Assembly: GCA_947561715.1 (NCBI GenBank)
Contig: OX387199.1
Coordinates: 13,645,001 to 13,709,000 of the forward strand
Origin: Ascidia mentula
Lineage: Eukaryota; Chordata; Ascidiacea; Phlebobranchia; Ascidiidae
Direction of reading: 5' to 3'
Length of the DNA: 64,000 bases
The notes beneath the pieces were generated by a model. The model was not told where the DNA came from and searched no databases. It worked only from the letters and a program-made list of their open reading frames with translations. This document shows, piece by piece, positions 1-14,333 of the stretch. Numbering within the stretch: the first letter of the stretch is position 1; every line of letters starts with the position of its first letter. The translations under genes were made by a program, and so were the position numbers.

Positions 1-3000
1 GCTTTTTTGCGCGCGGCTGTGGCGGTTTTATGCTTGTACAGTTTGTGGCCAATCAACGCGGCAAACAGGATGAAAAGAAGAGAACCAACAGAGACAGAAA
101 ACGGAACAATAAAAAACGTACATTCATTCCCATCTTTCAATCTGCACAAAAGTTTATGATTAGTGGAAGTTTGGATTTTTACAAACGAAATATGCCCTGC
201 AGAAAGTGACAAATAAATTTCCTTTTTGTTTGTTTACATTGCGATTATTTTCATTACCCGTCGCCGGTGAAAAGGAAACGACAAGTACAGTTGGCTCCGA
301 CATGTGGGGCTTTACGGTCCGTGCAGTAAGCACTTTCATCACATGGATTCCTTTCCATGCTACATGAATTTATGTCCGTGCAGCCAATGGGTATCTCGGT
401 ACCTATGTGTAAATGTTTGTTGTACAACATTTGATCTGATCATAACCGGATTATCTTTTTCTAATGCATTCAAACGCAGACTAAAAACAAGTCAATGACT
501 CTTGAATAAGAAACTGATAATGCCGTTGTTGCCGAACTCGATTTTACAATGATTTTATTGTAAAGAAACTAGTTGACATCAAACTAAAGTATTTTGTTTT
601 AAACTACTAAACTCGGCATTTTTTAATTTTGTTACATGATTCGTCACTATCGATGGACTTTGATCTGTAACGATTTATTAAGTTAATATTCTAGTTTTGT
701 TGTTATCTTACCCATGGTCTTGTTTGTGTTTATGCCGCTACCTTCATATCCACTTTGACACACGCAGCCCGTGTTAATCTCAGATGTTAATTTTTCGCAG
801 TTGGCATTTTTGCTGCAGTATTTAAATTGTGGTTCGCAGTGAACATCTGCATCAGAATAACGTGACTATGTAACTCCAGAATATAGTTTTTACGTTTCGC
901 ATGGTTTACCTGGTTTCCACTCGATAACCGTTACAATACATTCCCCTTCAGCGCATTGGTAATTGTTGTAAACCGCCCGAATGACTAATAAATATTTTTC
1001 TTCTCTTATTAGAATTCCAGACGTTGAAATATTGTGCTTGTATGCGACATGTTTTCCCAAGATGTATGGGTGACTTTTGTCAAACATGACGTCAAAAATA
1101 GGCTTAAAAACAAATATTTATTGACAAATTTGGAAAATTATACATTTACGTATGTCATAATTTGAGTATAGTGGTAAAGCAAATTAACATTTAATCAGCA
1201 GTTTAACAGATTAATAAAGTCGTAATTTTACATATGATCATTAAACTTACAATTTCACTAGTCAGATCGTCCGGTTCCTCGTATAGAGCATATGAAACTG
1301 CCTTTGATTTGGCCATCGAAGAAAATAGAGTTTCCACAACTATAAACTCGACAAGTCCATGCGTATGGATCGGGCTTATCCATGAAAGTTCAACCAGTGA
1401 AGTTCTTCCTTGCAGGTCGAACTCGGTGGTTTTCAATGTGACATTGTGCACGAGTCTGTCCGTGATACCCAAGTCTAATGGAGAATGCAACACGAAGTTT
1501 TTTAGTGTTTGCCTCGAATTTTACATATCAGCAGCAACTTTCCATGAATGTTTCTGAGATTTTTCCATATTTGCAGGTACATAAGCCATTAAAATATTAG
1601 TTGTGCCTATTTCTGAGAAGCGTGTTTAAGTTAATATTAATTTGCGTATAGGTTTTTTCTCAATTCGGTTTGGTTTCGCTAGAACTGCTGCAGAATATCA
1701 TGCAAAATCCTGCATTGAATGTTTCTCAACGAGTTGTGACCTATTGGAGATCGATAAGTGCAAAACGAAACTCCGATAAAGAAGTTTTGCTACATGTAAG
1801 TAAATTCGTCTTTTGAAATAAAAAACATTGATATTTTTTGGAAGTAAGCTTACAACGGCCCAACAACGTAAAATGACGCACCAGTGTGTCGCAACGCTCG
1901 ACTTGGGAACTTCAGTTATGACCTAGGTGGATAATAACCCTGTATGTAAGAGTATTGACATTTCCTATTAGTCATCTGAAAATAGGAAACAGTTGATTGT
2001 CGTAAAAGGGGTGACAATATATCAAGCCCTTGACAAGAAAAATGCATCAAGGATCCATCATCAAAATTTTCAAACGGGTCACCTTAAAAACGCCCTATCT
2101 CGTTTTTTTTCTGTGAAATTGTGTTGCAACCATTCAGCGTTGAATGCACACGAATTACCCCACAGTCAATATATTAAATATCAGGTTATGAAAAATACCT
2201 CACAAGCTTTTTACTTACTGAGGCATATTGTAGCGGCTTCAAAGTATGAGAGAAAGCTATCCATTAGCATACCAATGCAGTTGTATTGCGCCTTGATAAT
2301 TCTCGTTTGAGTGTTGCCAGTGCAGTTCCTAAACAATGTTTTTTTGCATTTATTCAACGACAACTAAGTGTGAAACTTACCTTCGGTATGTGGCAGTGAA
2401 AAACGTAAATTCCTGTCCAAACTGTACTTCAAACACAACGCGTTCCGTTGTCTGCAAATTAATACAACAATATGCATTATTGGCCGAGATTTTTTTCTTT
2501 GATAAGCAAGTTTTTTTACTATACCACATGAATTAAAGAGTAAACCACTAAATCACGTGCTCCAACCAACCAATACGCTTGACATATAACCACTACTGTG
2601 ATTCACTTGCGCATCATTGGACATTTCACTCAACAAAAAAAAGGAATGTTTTTGTGATCTTGCTTACAACTTACAGCTTTTATTGCAGTAAAACCTTGTT
2701 CATTGTGAAAGTGACACAAATTCCCATATATTGCATCATCGCAATTAATCAATGAAACATCAGGGTCTGTCACAGTTTCGTTTTTTCTGAGAAATAATAA
2801 GTTTAAAAAGAAGAATTTTTTTTTATTTTGTAAAATTCTAAGCAACAGCAATATTTAAATTTCGTTGATCGTATGACGACAAAGTGAACAAATACACATA
2901 CCTGTGAGAATATGTTTTGTTGTTACGTCCTTGAAGTTTAATCAAAAACCAATCAGGCTTTTCTGAATGAAGAAAGCAAACAGTCAGTATTTTTCTTGCG

Positions 3001-3391
3001 CATATTATGTCGAAAAAGGTTGTGAATTATATTTACCAACATTTATATGGCTCAAAAAAACATGTAAAAGCAATTGTACGGACTTGGTTCCATTTTCATT
3101 GGTTTGAAACTCCACTGTATGTTGGGTCGAAATCTTGATTTTATCGTTGTATTCTATGACAAAATAGGGTACCGATGGTAGCTTCTATAATATTGCTGAG
3201 AGTAGCTTCTTTAAAGAAAACGATTTAAATACATTCATTTATTCTTTTGGATACACAAAAATAGTATCTTTGATTTGATCCCCAGCTTAAAAGGTCATTG
3301 TATAGATGCAATAAAACCAACCTTTGCATGCTGTTCCTTTCGTCGATCCATACAAACAAGTAATTATCACTAATCTAAGCAAACAACTCAT
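1..3391 (-). pseudogene. RTK-A, ectodomain half of a receptor tyrosine kinase, kinase half outside window
   Basis: This is the leftmost copy of the receptor kinase family, cut by the window start inside the transmembrane exon (KTATAARKK basic segment after the membrane). Recognisable exons, 5' to 3', are: a signal-peptide exon from 3391 (MSCLLRLVIITCLYG), ectodomain exons near 3180-3030, 2955-2895, 2790-2680, 2470-2380 and 2330-2220, the FN3-like pair (about 1477-1250 and 1105-910), two EGF-like exons (about 850-715 and 400-265) and the start of the membrane exon. Exon order and splice phases match RTK-E. The anomaly is an in-frame TAA at 3287-3289 in exon 1, where RTK-E has TTA (Leu). The same TAA is in copies B and C. 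The other exons I read are open. It is either an early pseudogene or a gene with a different first exon. The kinase cannot be judged. Confidence 0.7.
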
Positions 3392-4091
3392 AATCTTGTT
3401 TTGTAATTTCCTCTTGTCTAAATAACCCTGAACGCAGACGAACACCTCGCTGCCTTTCGGGATCATCACTTCAGTCAAACATCCCCAGGGCAAATTGGCC
3501 AGTGGCCTAATTACAGTCCTCCGACAGCATACAAAGCCACGAAAATGGGTGTCGCAAGATAATCTATAATGCTTACACTAGTATTTTTTACGAAGTATCC
3601 AGGGATATTCATTTTATGTCGAAACAGTGGCCATCTATATTCAGCTTACACAAAAGAACAGAACTGTACAAAAGTATTGGCCATACATTGTACACAGGCA
3701 TAACATCGTTATTAAATAGGTTTACATTCTGTTCTGTAACATTTACTTCAGAAGTGAAACGGAAACACCGTAAATAACGGAAATTAAAGTTTTAAAATCA
3801 AAGTTTGACGAGACACTTTCCAGTAAAACTTGTTAAAAAACGATTATGTACCTGTAATGTTTTCGTTTTTGGTCGCTGTTCTCATTGGTTAAATGGATTT
3901 TACAGACTTATTTATGTTTTTGTGATGCATTTTATATTATTGTTTTGGCACAAAGCGATTAGGCATGATAGGGCAAGAAATCGGTTAACAAATCACAAAG
4001 GCAGAACACCAGCAAGCGATGACCAAACTGTTAATTAATTATACAATGGCTATTTGCGCCAGCAAGTATTTTTTTGATTGGCTTTTGCTTT

Positions 4092-5727
4092 TTATTCATA
4101 TTGCTTTATATTTTCAAGGAAAACATCTTGTCTGGCTTTCATTCCATCTTTATTGCATTCTTCGAAATACGGAAGTTTTTTCATTCGTACAATCCAATCG
4201 TGTAGTTTTGGGAATGGCTGTACCCAGTGTAAGCACAGAAATCCATGTCAAAACAGTTGTTATTCCGAATAAATCTGCAAGTTTCATAGCGGTATTGATT
4301 ATAATATGTTTATTTAAACATTAGGTACATGAAAAATTCCTCATTATGTACGTTGTCGTCGAGTTAAAACGAAAAAAACTAAGTGATTTGTCGTGATGAT
4401 ATCGTGTTTTTGTCATATGTATATGTGCATAAATATTTCGCCGTATAAAAAAACATCGAGCAGTAAGGTCTCATGAGTCCAGCTATAGTGACTGTGCGCT
4501 ATGTGGTACATTTTACTCAATGTCGATCCGTTGGGTAATTATAACTGGGTATATTCCAATCAACAATGAGGGGCATACAGTGGCCGAACAAAATTGTTTG
4601 GAATCCCTTTGGTGACGAAAACTAATGATTCACAATCCATGCACCACTAGGAACAAAAGTTGCACCCCTGCTGGTTGATATTTCGTGGCTTGCGCCTTAG
4701 GGCGTCTCACACATGCTTTCGAGTCACCAGTGCCAAAAGTACGCTGGATGGGTTCGTTACGGCAAAACAATTCTAGCCGGTACGCCGATCCGGTAGGAAT
4801 TCAATGGCTGTTGTGTCCCAAAAAGTCATGAGAAACTTCAATGTAGTAAATTCATTACAAGAAATATCACATATTAACAAGAAAAATAGTATACGAAATA
4901 GAATCTTTTTTCTTATAAATTCAATCAGTCCAACAAGAATTTTTTTACTTTTAACCTTGATTAACAAAATTGTATTACGTCATAACTCACCGGCGATTGT
5001 GAGGTGATTTCCTGCCAAATAATCCCCATTTTCTAGAAAACTATTCATAAATTGAAGTGCTTTCTCGACTTTCGGAAGTTTCTCCTTGCGCATGTTGTGT
5101 GCGTAGAAAAAAAATTCATGCAAGTTTTGCAGAGATGATCTTTAACCACAACGTACTCTTTTATATATCTTTGTATTGCAAACTATCAAATCGACTTCTT
5201 TTTTAAATTTGATATCAAAATTTGTTTATCATTGCAAATGGTTACAAGAATTTGTTTATTTTTTTGCCATAAATACTCTTTGCTAATTTTTATTCACCAA
5301 GTAGTTGTAGATTATATTGTAAACCCAGTCAACTCTGGACAGCATCATGTCTACGACCGCCCTTTCATGTACTTCTGATGGATACAACCTTTTTTTGTCG
5401 TCTGTTGCGTATTTGTTGCAAAGGTATGCAGAAATTGCACGACTGAAAGTACTTTTTTTAGAAACAACGGCCCTCAACAGTAAAAAACACTGACAACATA
5501 TTCATCAGCAGGTCAGGTATCACTTTTACACAATTACCTTTCAGCAAGATTAAAACCCCCATCAAGAATAACCGGAACTAAACCGAATGGATTCATCTAC
5601 ATTTTTTTTTATCCAGAGCAAGCAAGTTTAGTTCTTCAATGTCATGTCCTAGGTCAAGTGCTTTAAAGGTCATGTAAACTGCGCGGGAAGGTGGGCTGGC
5701 GCTACTGTGATAAAACTTTATTGGCAT
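4092..5727 (-). pseudogene. GST-A, broken delta/theta-like glutathione S-transferase
   Basis: This is a copy of the intact GST at 33496-35299, with all four exons still in place. Exon 1 starts at ATG 5727 (MPIKFYHSSASPPSRAVYM), exon 2 lies near 5300-5448, exon 3 near 5000-5150, and exon 4 ends with the TAA at 4092. Against the intact copy, exon 1 has a 10-base deletion near 5610, exon 3 has lost one base near 5130, and exon 4 has lost one base near 4240. The product would therefore be out of frame from residue ~40. Exon 2 is still open and almost identical to that of the intact gene. It lies upstream of RTK-A on the same strand, the arrangement seen for the intact pair. It is a pseudogene by sequence; expression is unknown. 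Confidence 0.85.
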
Positions 5728-7560
5728 TTTACCTTATGTTCGGTGACGTTAGGTTAAAGCTGAGAATATTGAAGTAGCGTCACAAAATGCTCGCCTATAC
5801 AATTTTAGGCATAAGTTTAAGCACAAACACGAAATTACTCTGGCTGCACATTCGTGAGCTTTCGTGGCCCATTAGCCGTCAGGAGCCCATTCAGGTTTAA
5901 CACCACCTCGCAGATTCTATTTAGTTGCGGTATTTTTACAGTTGTAAACTTACGGACTTTAACTGCAAGAAATACTGGTTACAAAGTTTGAGATCAATGA
6001 ATGATCTATTGTATTCAAGGCGGAAGTTGCCTAAGTTGTACGCAGTGATATTCTTTTAAGTAGCTTAATTACCACGTGTTTTCACTCAGAACCCACAAAA
6101 CAATCATTGATTCTTGCTCAAGAGCGCTTCAAACTGTACAGCACAATAAACGATCTTTATCGTCTAATTCGAAAATACAGCAGTAGATAAGAGTTCGTAA
6201 TTGGAATGTCCATACAAGAATAAACCTGAAATCATTTATTACAAGATTTCTGTCAACTATGTCAAACCACAGTCAAGTGTGCATAAGAGCTGCTCTATCG
6301 TGTATCACAACATTCCAGTCAACTGCGCGAAACCGCAATCAGGCTCACACAAGCGCCAGACATGACGGATTAATCCAGTAAAACACACGTGACTGCAACC
6401 GATGAAATATTTGCCCGTTCTTAGTGCTGAGTTCAAGTAAGTAATTAATTCCGCTCAGAAGCCTTTTTTTTTTTTTGTGTAGCACAAAAGAACTTTTTCG
6501 AAGAACCGCTACTTGTCCTTTCTTCAAAATATGTGTCATGCTTGATACCCAATACGTGCTTACATTTGATCATCATTGTTTGACCTGTAATTTCGTGTTA
6601 TATACAACTAGATGAGGTAGCCTACAATACACTTTTGCTGAACGGAGGTTTCCACTGTTTGAACCCTCTTTCCACACAGGCACTACTAGATTTCTACAAC
6701 TCTTTGCGCCAGTAAAGCGATAGTGCACAATTAGGAACATAACAGACTGGTTTTTCTGAATCTCCAATACAAACAAAATAGCCAACGCAATAGTCGAGAA
6801 TTTCACAAACGAACCCTTCAATCGTTTTGAGTGCAATACGAGCAGAATCCAACAGTTAATTTAAGTAAAACAAGCTCCTCTGCAAAAGAAAAAGTCTTTT
6901 AAGTGACGGAAAAAAAGTTTTTAGCAAGCAATTGACATTGGCCTAATTGGTATTTAACTTTGGTAAAAACCTTTGTGGCACTTTGCTAACAATCGGTTAT
7001 AGGGTTGTTAACAATCGGTTCGCGTAGATCGTTAAAATCCAAGAGTAACTGCTTGAATCCTACCACTGGGTGAAGGTATGGTTTAGCGCTGAATCGCAGA
7101 AAGAACTCAGCAGCAAAGAATATTTCCGTTTTTCAAAAGCACAAATTTTCTATCATCTGTTGTAATTATCAGATGCGAATTGTTTTTGCACATTGCTTAC
7201 ATCCAGTTTCCATGTCTATGTTTTACAAATCGTAGATAGATATTTTCCCGGCAAGTGTTTATAAGAAGGGCTAAAAATGACGCATATGGCCACAGTAGTA
7301 GAAGTTTTGTATCATGTAGTTAGATGATATAAATACCTATTGCACCTTTGTAACAATTAGGTTAAAGCAAACGTTGATTTTCCAAAGTTTCATTTCACCA
7401 AATTTTAACTTTTTCTATCATAGCACAACAAAATAGACTTTCTTCTCCATTCACGAACTTGATATATTTCCCTTTGCTACAGTTGCACCCACTCAATGCA
7501 CAAAGTTGATTTATTTGATGTGTATTCTATATATTAGGCACAGGATTTTTCGGCACTGAT
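5728..7560. other. Spacer upstream of GST-A; diverged copy of the 35.3-36.4 kb promoter region
   Basis: No coding region was recognised. The stretch 5730-6840 aligns by eye with 35300-36400, the region upstream of the intact GST (shared blocks such as TTCGGTGACGTTAGGTTAAA and ACTAGATGAGGTAGCC). The duplication unit therefore included the GST 5' flank. From about 6990 to 7560 it aligns with the spacers near 15.2-15.85 kb, but without the hAT-like insertion found there. This gives the empty insertion site at about 7020-7033. Confidence 0.6.
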
Positions 7561-7631
7561 CTAGTCTCTATTAAATTGACATAATTATGCAGTATCGATT
7601 CTTTGTTTCGAAATAATTCTTGTTCCAATTC

Positions 7632-10600
7632 TTAGACAATTTCCGAGAAGGTGGGTCTCGAACATCGCTTAAAACTCCAACACTTCATCATCAGAGAATA
7701 CCTAAACAAAAATCACGTAAATTGTTTTGTTCTTTTATTGCATTTTTTAACCCAAATATTTGTCTGTTGCAATTTTCAATGGAAAAAGGGTTTTTGTGTT
7801 TTTAAGTTTGTGGTGTTTCTCAAATGTTGTGTTGACAATAAGAAACTTCTATGAAAAACCCCAAAGATCTCGTTTGGTATGAGGTGATGGCTGTAGTAGA
7901 GGTCTACTAAGAACGTACATGAGGCAACTGCAAGTTGGTGGCTGTGACATTCGATGATCAGCTTCAAGATGTTCAAGAAGTACGTCGAAGTCGAGGTCGG
8001 GATAAGGCGGACATCCAAACGTTACAATCTCATACATTAGGTTTCCATACGACCAGCTGAACAGGAAAAACGGTTGTAATGTTGAAGTCGCAAGGGATAT
8101 GAAAAAATAAGGGCAAATACAGCAATTGTTTTCACAAAAAAAATGACAGTAATGAAATGTCAACGAAACAAATTAGCTTTTGCTTATGTAGCTGGAGGCT
8201 GGAAAATATGTAATTCTTATGTCTTGCAACTTCAACACAATCAAAACTGTAATATTACTTCACTGGATGACAACCATTTATTATCTGTCGAAAACTTACA
8301 CGTCACTTTTAGTTGATATGGAAACTTTTCCGCCCATTAAACGTTCCGGACTCGCCCATCTAAACGGAATACACTTCTCCGTCTGCGATCGAATAACGCC
8401 ATATCTAAAAAAATGTTCCCTTATTGTAGCTGCACAAACAAAGTGTTGGTATTTTCTCCACATGGTTATTAACATGGACTTGATTATGGTCACTTAACTT
8501 ATACGGTGGTGAGGTTTTAACACTGTTACATATCCCTAAAATATTGTTCCGAAGAAACTTTCGCAACTTCAACTCCAAAACTTAAATATTTGGCACTGCA
8601 CTTTCCATGTAATTGGGAAGTGTTTGAAACTTGTAATGTTAGAAAGCATCCAAATTGTAACAAAGTTGAAGTGACCGTGGCACCTTTTTTAGACAAGTAA
8701 TAATTCTTCGTACATTTAAAATGCGTCTCAAAATACAAAATGACCATTTTCCAATGGTGCTGTTTACAACGGCTTGGTTCCCACAGAACCGAACGACGTT
8801 TACCAAATAATTTACCTTTGTGGCACAAATATTCTTTACAAACCTGTAAACATCATTTGCGAGGCCGAAGTCGGATATTTTGCAAACTTGATGATCTCCA
8901 ACCAGTATATTGCGAGCTGCAACATCTCCGTGAATTATCTTTATTTTGGAAAGATACCTGAGACCCTTTGCAACATCGAGCGACATTTTGTAGAAAACCT
9001 CGTACTTGAAATTGTCAGGAAACAAATCGTAGTCCTGAACAAACAGAATGGATTAACAAACACAAATTTCGTGATAAGGAATTTTATTAACAAAAATAAA
9101 TTTTCTGTCCCAGTCATAACAGCAGGCCACACAAAATCATTTTTTTTGAGTAATGGGACGCTTAAATGATAAATACTTCCGAACTACCAAAAACATATTG
9201 TGCGCGCGGTAAAATGTTTAACGCTAGATCGGTTGTTCTCAAACTGAGGTTAAGGGGCACGCAAATAGTCACGTCTGTAAGTAGGAGAGATTTGGTACAA
9301 TGTGCAAGATATGTGTTGCCTGGTTTGGACAAAAATATCAAAGTGACCACTCAAGAATTAAAATAATAAAAAAAAATTCCGCAACAAGTTATATGTTATA
9401 TGCAAGTTATATGCAACACATAATTATTTACCTGCACACGCTCTGAAAGATAGGTCAACAAATCACCGTGCTTTAGATATTCCGTGATCAGCATCAGAGG
9501 TCTTGTGGTTGTGCAGCACCCAATAACCTTCACTATATTATCGTGGTGTCCTACGTTGATCATAAACGAAATCTCAGAAAGAAATGCACGACGTCCTTCA
9601 GCGTTTCGAAACATTTCTGTGTTTTTTTTAAGAACTCTTTTAATGCATTTGGCTAGAAAGGGCTAGAAATTTATAACATAACTTTTTATCACGGTTATGT
9701 ATTTGTAAAAATGCATTTCCTACTGATTTGCCAATGGCCTATTTTTATCCGCTCCCTATATATATAACGTCTCGCTTTCCATGTGACTACAAAAGTTAAT
9801 TTAAGTATAACTAAACACAAATATATTTTATTCATGCACTTCGTACCATTCAACATTTTCACAGCAACTTTTGTCTCGGTATTTTCTGACATGTATCCTT
9901 CGTACACAGTTCCATGGTTCCCATGTCCAAGTTGTCTAACAAGAGAAATTGTTCCCTTGGCAATTTCCCAACGATCGCCGAAAGTAGGAATACAGTGATC
10001 CTGTAAGGTTTGTTTCAACTTAAGTACTACAGAACTACAAAGTAAAGATTTGTAGGTATGTAATATTTGTTCTACGATAATTTGTAAAAGTTCCAATAAA
10101 CAGTCATACACGACCCCAAAAGGGTTTTCCAAAATTTTGTTCAATGTCATGAAACCTTATTGTTTGGTGCCTGGGTTGTTGTCGAGCGAAGTGCTTTTTT
10201 GCGCGCGGCTGTGGCGGTTTTATGCTTGTACAATTTGTGGCCAATCAACGCGGCAAACAGGATAAACGCAAAAGAACCAACAGAGACAGAAAACGGAACA
10301 ATAAAAAACGTACATTCATTCCCATCTTTCAATCTGCACAAAAGTTTCTGATTAGTGGAAGTTTGGATTAACTTTTACAATTAAATATGCCCTGTAGAAA
10401 GTGACATAATAAATTTCCTTTTTGTTTGTTTATATTGCTATTATTTTCATTACCCGTCGCCGGTGAAGAGGAAACGACAGGTACAGTTGGCTCCGACATG
10501 TGGAGCTTTACGATCCGTGCAGTAAGCACTTTCATCACATGGATTCCTTTCCATGCTACATGAATTTATGTCCGTGCAGCCAATGGGTATCTCGGTACCT

Positions 10601-13600
10601 ATGTGTAAATGTTTTGTTGTTGAACATTTAACCTGATCATAACCGGATTGTCTTTTTCTAATGCATTGAAACGCAGACGAAAAACAAGTCAATGACACTT
10701 GAATACGAAACTGATAATGCCGTTGTTGCCGAACTCGATTTTACAATGATTTCATTGTAAAGAAACTAGTTGACATCAAACTAAAACATTTTGTTTTAAA
10801 CTACTAAACTCGGCATATTTTAAAGTTGTTATATGATTCGTCACTGTCGATGGACTTTGATCTGTAACGATTTATTGAGTTAATATTCTAGTTTTGTTGT
10901 TATCTTACCCTTGGTCTTGTTTGTGTTTATGCCGCTGCCTTCATATCCACTTTGACACACGCAGCCGGTGCTGATCTGAGATGTTAATTTTTCGCAGTTG
11001 GCATTTTTGCTGCAGTATTTAAATTGTGGTTCGCAGTGAACATCTGCATCAGAATAACGTGACTATGTAATTCCAGAATACAGTTTTTACGTTTCGCATG
11101 GTTTACCTGGTTTCCACTCGATAACCGTTGCAATACATTCCCCTTCAGCGCATTGGTAATTGTTGTAAACCGCCCGAATGACTAATAAATATTTTTCTTC
11201 CCTTATTAGCATTCCAGACGTTGAAATATTGTGCTTGTATGCGACATGTTTTCCCAAGATGTATGGGTGACTTTTGTCAAACATGACTTGAAAAATAGGC
11301 TTTAAAACAAATGTTTATTGACAAATTTGGAAAATTATACATTTACGTATGTCATAATTTGAGTATAGTGGTAAATCAAACTAACTTTTAATCAGCAGTT
11401 TAACAGATTGATAAGGTCGTAAATCTACATATGATCACTAAACTTACAGTTTCATTTGTCGGATCTGCCGGTTCCCCGTATAGAGCATATGAAACTGCCT
11501 TTGATTTGGACAAAAAAGAATGTAGACTTTCCACAACTATGAACTTGACAAGCCCATGCGTATGGATCGGGCTTATCCATAAAAGTTCAACCAATGAAGT
11601 TCTTCTTTGCATGTCGATCTCTGTGGTTTTCAATGTGACATTGTGCACGAGTCTGTCCGTGATACCCAAGTCTATAATGGAGAATGAAACACGATGTTTT
11701 TTGGTGTTTGTCACGAATGTTGCATATCAGCAGCAACTTTTCAAGAATGTTTCTGAGATTTATTCATACTTGCAGATACAAAAGCCAAAAAATATTAGTT
11801 GTGCCTATTTCTGAGAAACGTGTTTAGGTTATTATTAATTTGTGTAACATGTTTTTTATCGATTTGATTTTGTTTCGATAGAACTCTTGCAGAAATATTA
11901 CGCAAAATTTTGGATTGAATGTTTTTGAACGAGTGGAGACCTAATGCAGATCAATGTGTATTTTGGACTCCGTAGTTTCCACTTCATGAACCGATAACGC
12001 ACTCACCCCCTTCGAATTGTTATGGACACGAATAAAAAATATGACAAATTTTGAAAGATAAATCTGCCAATACGTATAACGATAGGCGTTATACATTATG
12101 GTATGTGCAAAATGAAACTCCGATAAAGAAGTTTTCCTACATGTAAACGAATTCTTCGTTTAAAAAAATAAACATTTATATATTTTAGGAGTAAGCTTAC
12201 AACGGCCCAACAGCGTAAACATGACGCACCAATGAGTCGCGACGGCCCATTAGGGAAGTTTTGCTATGACCTATAGGTGGATAACATCCCTGTATGTAAG
12301 AGTATTGACATTCTCCATTAGTCTTCTAAAAATAGGAAACAGTCCAGTGTCGAAAAAGGAGTGACAATATATCAAGCCCTTAACAAGAAAAATGCATCAA
12401 GGATTCATTAGCAAAATTTTTGAACGTGTCACCTTATTAACGCCCTTTCTCGTTTTTTTTTCTGTGAAATTGTATTGTAACCATTCAGCGTTGAATGCAC
12501 ACGATTTACCCCACAGTCAATATATTAAATATCAGGTGATGAAAATTACCTCACAAGCAATTTACTTACTGAGGCATAATGTAGCTGCTTCAAAGTATGG
12601 GACGAAGCTATCCATTAGCATACCAATGCAGTTGTATTGCGCCTTGACAATTCTGGTTTGTGTGTTGCCAGTGCAGTTCCTAAACAATGTTTTTTTTGCA
12701 TTTATCAAACGACAACTAAGTGTGAAACTTACCTTCGGTACGTGGCAGTGAAAAAAGTTAATTCCTGTTCAAACTGTATTTCAAACACAACACGTTCCGT
12801 TGTCTGCAAATTAATACAACATTATGCATCATCGGGCGGGGTTACTATTTCTTTGGTTTTATTTTTCTGAATGATGAAAATGGTTGCCATACAAAATGGA
12901 CTTTAAGATTGCAGTTCAATATGTAAATAAGGTTTTTTATTTAAAAAAACGAGTTACTATTCCACGAACAAGCAATATGCTTAAAATGTAACCACTACTG
13001 AAAGTCACTTGCGCATCATGGAACATTCCACTCAACAATAAAGTAATGTTTTTGACTAATGGGGCCAGTCTACATCAGTAACAACCCTATTTAACTTTGA
13101 ACTTGTTTACAACTTACAGCTTGAATTGCAGTAAAACCTTGTTCAATGTAGAAGTGGCACAAATTCCCATTTAATGCATCATCGCAATTAATCAATGAAA
13201 CATCAGGGTCTGTCACAGTTTCGTTTTTTCTGAGAAATAATAAGTTTGAAAGGAAGAATTTTTTTTATTTTGGCAAATTCTAAGCGACAGCAATATTCAT
13301 ATTTCGTTGATCGCATGACGACAAAGTGAACAAATACACATACCTGTGAGAATATGTTTTGTTGTTACGTCCCTGAAGTTTAATCCAAAACCCATCAGGC
13401 TTTTCTGAATGAATAAAGCAAGCAGTCGGTCTTTACATTGCGTATACTACCTCGAAAGCGGTTGTGAATTATACTTACCAAAATCTAAGTGGCTCAAAAA
13501 AACATGTAAAAGCAATTGTACGGACTTGGTTCCATTTTCATTGGCGTGAAACTCCACTACATGTTCGGTCGAAATGTTGAGTTTATCGTTGTATTCTATG

Positions 13601-13833
13601 ACAAAATAGGGTACCGATGGTAGCTTCTATAATATTGCTGAGAGTAGCTTCTTTGAAGAAAACAATTTGAATACATTCATTTATTCTTTTGGATATACAA
13701 AAATAGTATCTTTGATTTGATACCCAGCTTAAAAGGTTATTGTATAGATGCAATAAAACCAACCTTTGCATGCTGTTCCTTTCGTCGATCCATACCAACA
13801 AATAATTATTGCTAATCTAAGAAAACAACTCAT
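7632..13833 (-). pseudogene. RTK-B, receptor tyrosine kinase copy with an exon-1 stop and a truncated C-terminus
   Basis: This is a full-length family member. Exon 1 begins at ATG 13833 with a hydrophobic leader (MSCFLRLAIIICWYG). The ectodomain exons run to about 11.1 kb, the EGF-like exons lie near 11.04-10.9 and 10.6-10.45 kb, and the membrane exon near 10.34-10.16 kb. Kinase exons start at 10000, 9616, 9034, 8404, 8056 and 7701. Kinase motifs are visible: GHGNHG loop, VAVK lysine, HGDVAARN catalytic loop, DFG, WASPE, and the RPTF block near the end. There are two defects. An in-frame TAA at 13729-13731 in exon 1 is shared with copies A and C. A private TAA at 7632-7634 turns a Gln codon of copies C-E into a stop and removes about 25 C-terminal residues, just after the kinase core. 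Otherwise the exons and splice sites I read look intact. Confidence 0.75.
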
Positions 13834-14146
13834 AATCTTGTTTTGTAATTTCCTCTTGTATAAATAACGTTGAACACAGACGAACACCTCGCTGCCTTTC
13901 GCGATCATCGCTTCAGTCAAACATCCCCAGGGCAAACTGGTCAGTGGCTTGATTACAGTCTTCCGACAGGATACAAAGCCACGAAAATGGGTGTCGCAAG
14001 ATTTTCTGTTATGCATAGGCATGATAGGGCAAGAAATCGGTTAACAAATCACAAAGGGAGAACACCAGCAAGCAATGACTGACTTGTTAATTAATAATAC
14101 AATGGTTATTTGCGCAAGCAAGTATTTTTTGATTGGCTTCTGCTTT

Positions 14147-14333
14147 TTATTCATATTGCTTAATATTTTCAAGGAAAACATCTTGTCCGGCTTTCATTCC
14201 ATCCTTATTGCATTCTTCGAAATACGGAAGTTTTTTCATTCGTACAATCCAATCGTTTAGTTTTGGAAATTTGGCCGCACCCATTGTAAGCACAGAAATC
14301 CATACATAAAACAGACGTTATTCCGAATAAATT
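14147..14333 (-). pseudogene. GST-B remnant: last exon only
   Basis: This is an orphan copy of the last GST exon (compare 33496-33680), still ending in the IKQYE-stop codons. The acceptor AG has been lost and an extra base shifts the frame within the exon. Exons 1-3 are absent; the homology to the GST locus stops within the former intron near 14.8 kb. The remnant sits just upstream of RTK-B, where a complete GST would be expected. Confidence 0.75.

Noticed and set aside
1203-1557. Plus-strand frames opposite the FN3-like exon, repeated at 11.4, 19.7 and 30.4 kb
   Set aside because: They are conserved only because the minus-strand FN3-like exon is; the minus strand has the matching splice sites.
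1665-1810. Plus-strand open frame reading LELLQNIMQNPALNVSQRVV with a GTAAGT after it
   Set aside because: The paralogous positions in B, C and E do not keep this frame, and the minus-strand RTK exons flank it. A chance frame in an intron.
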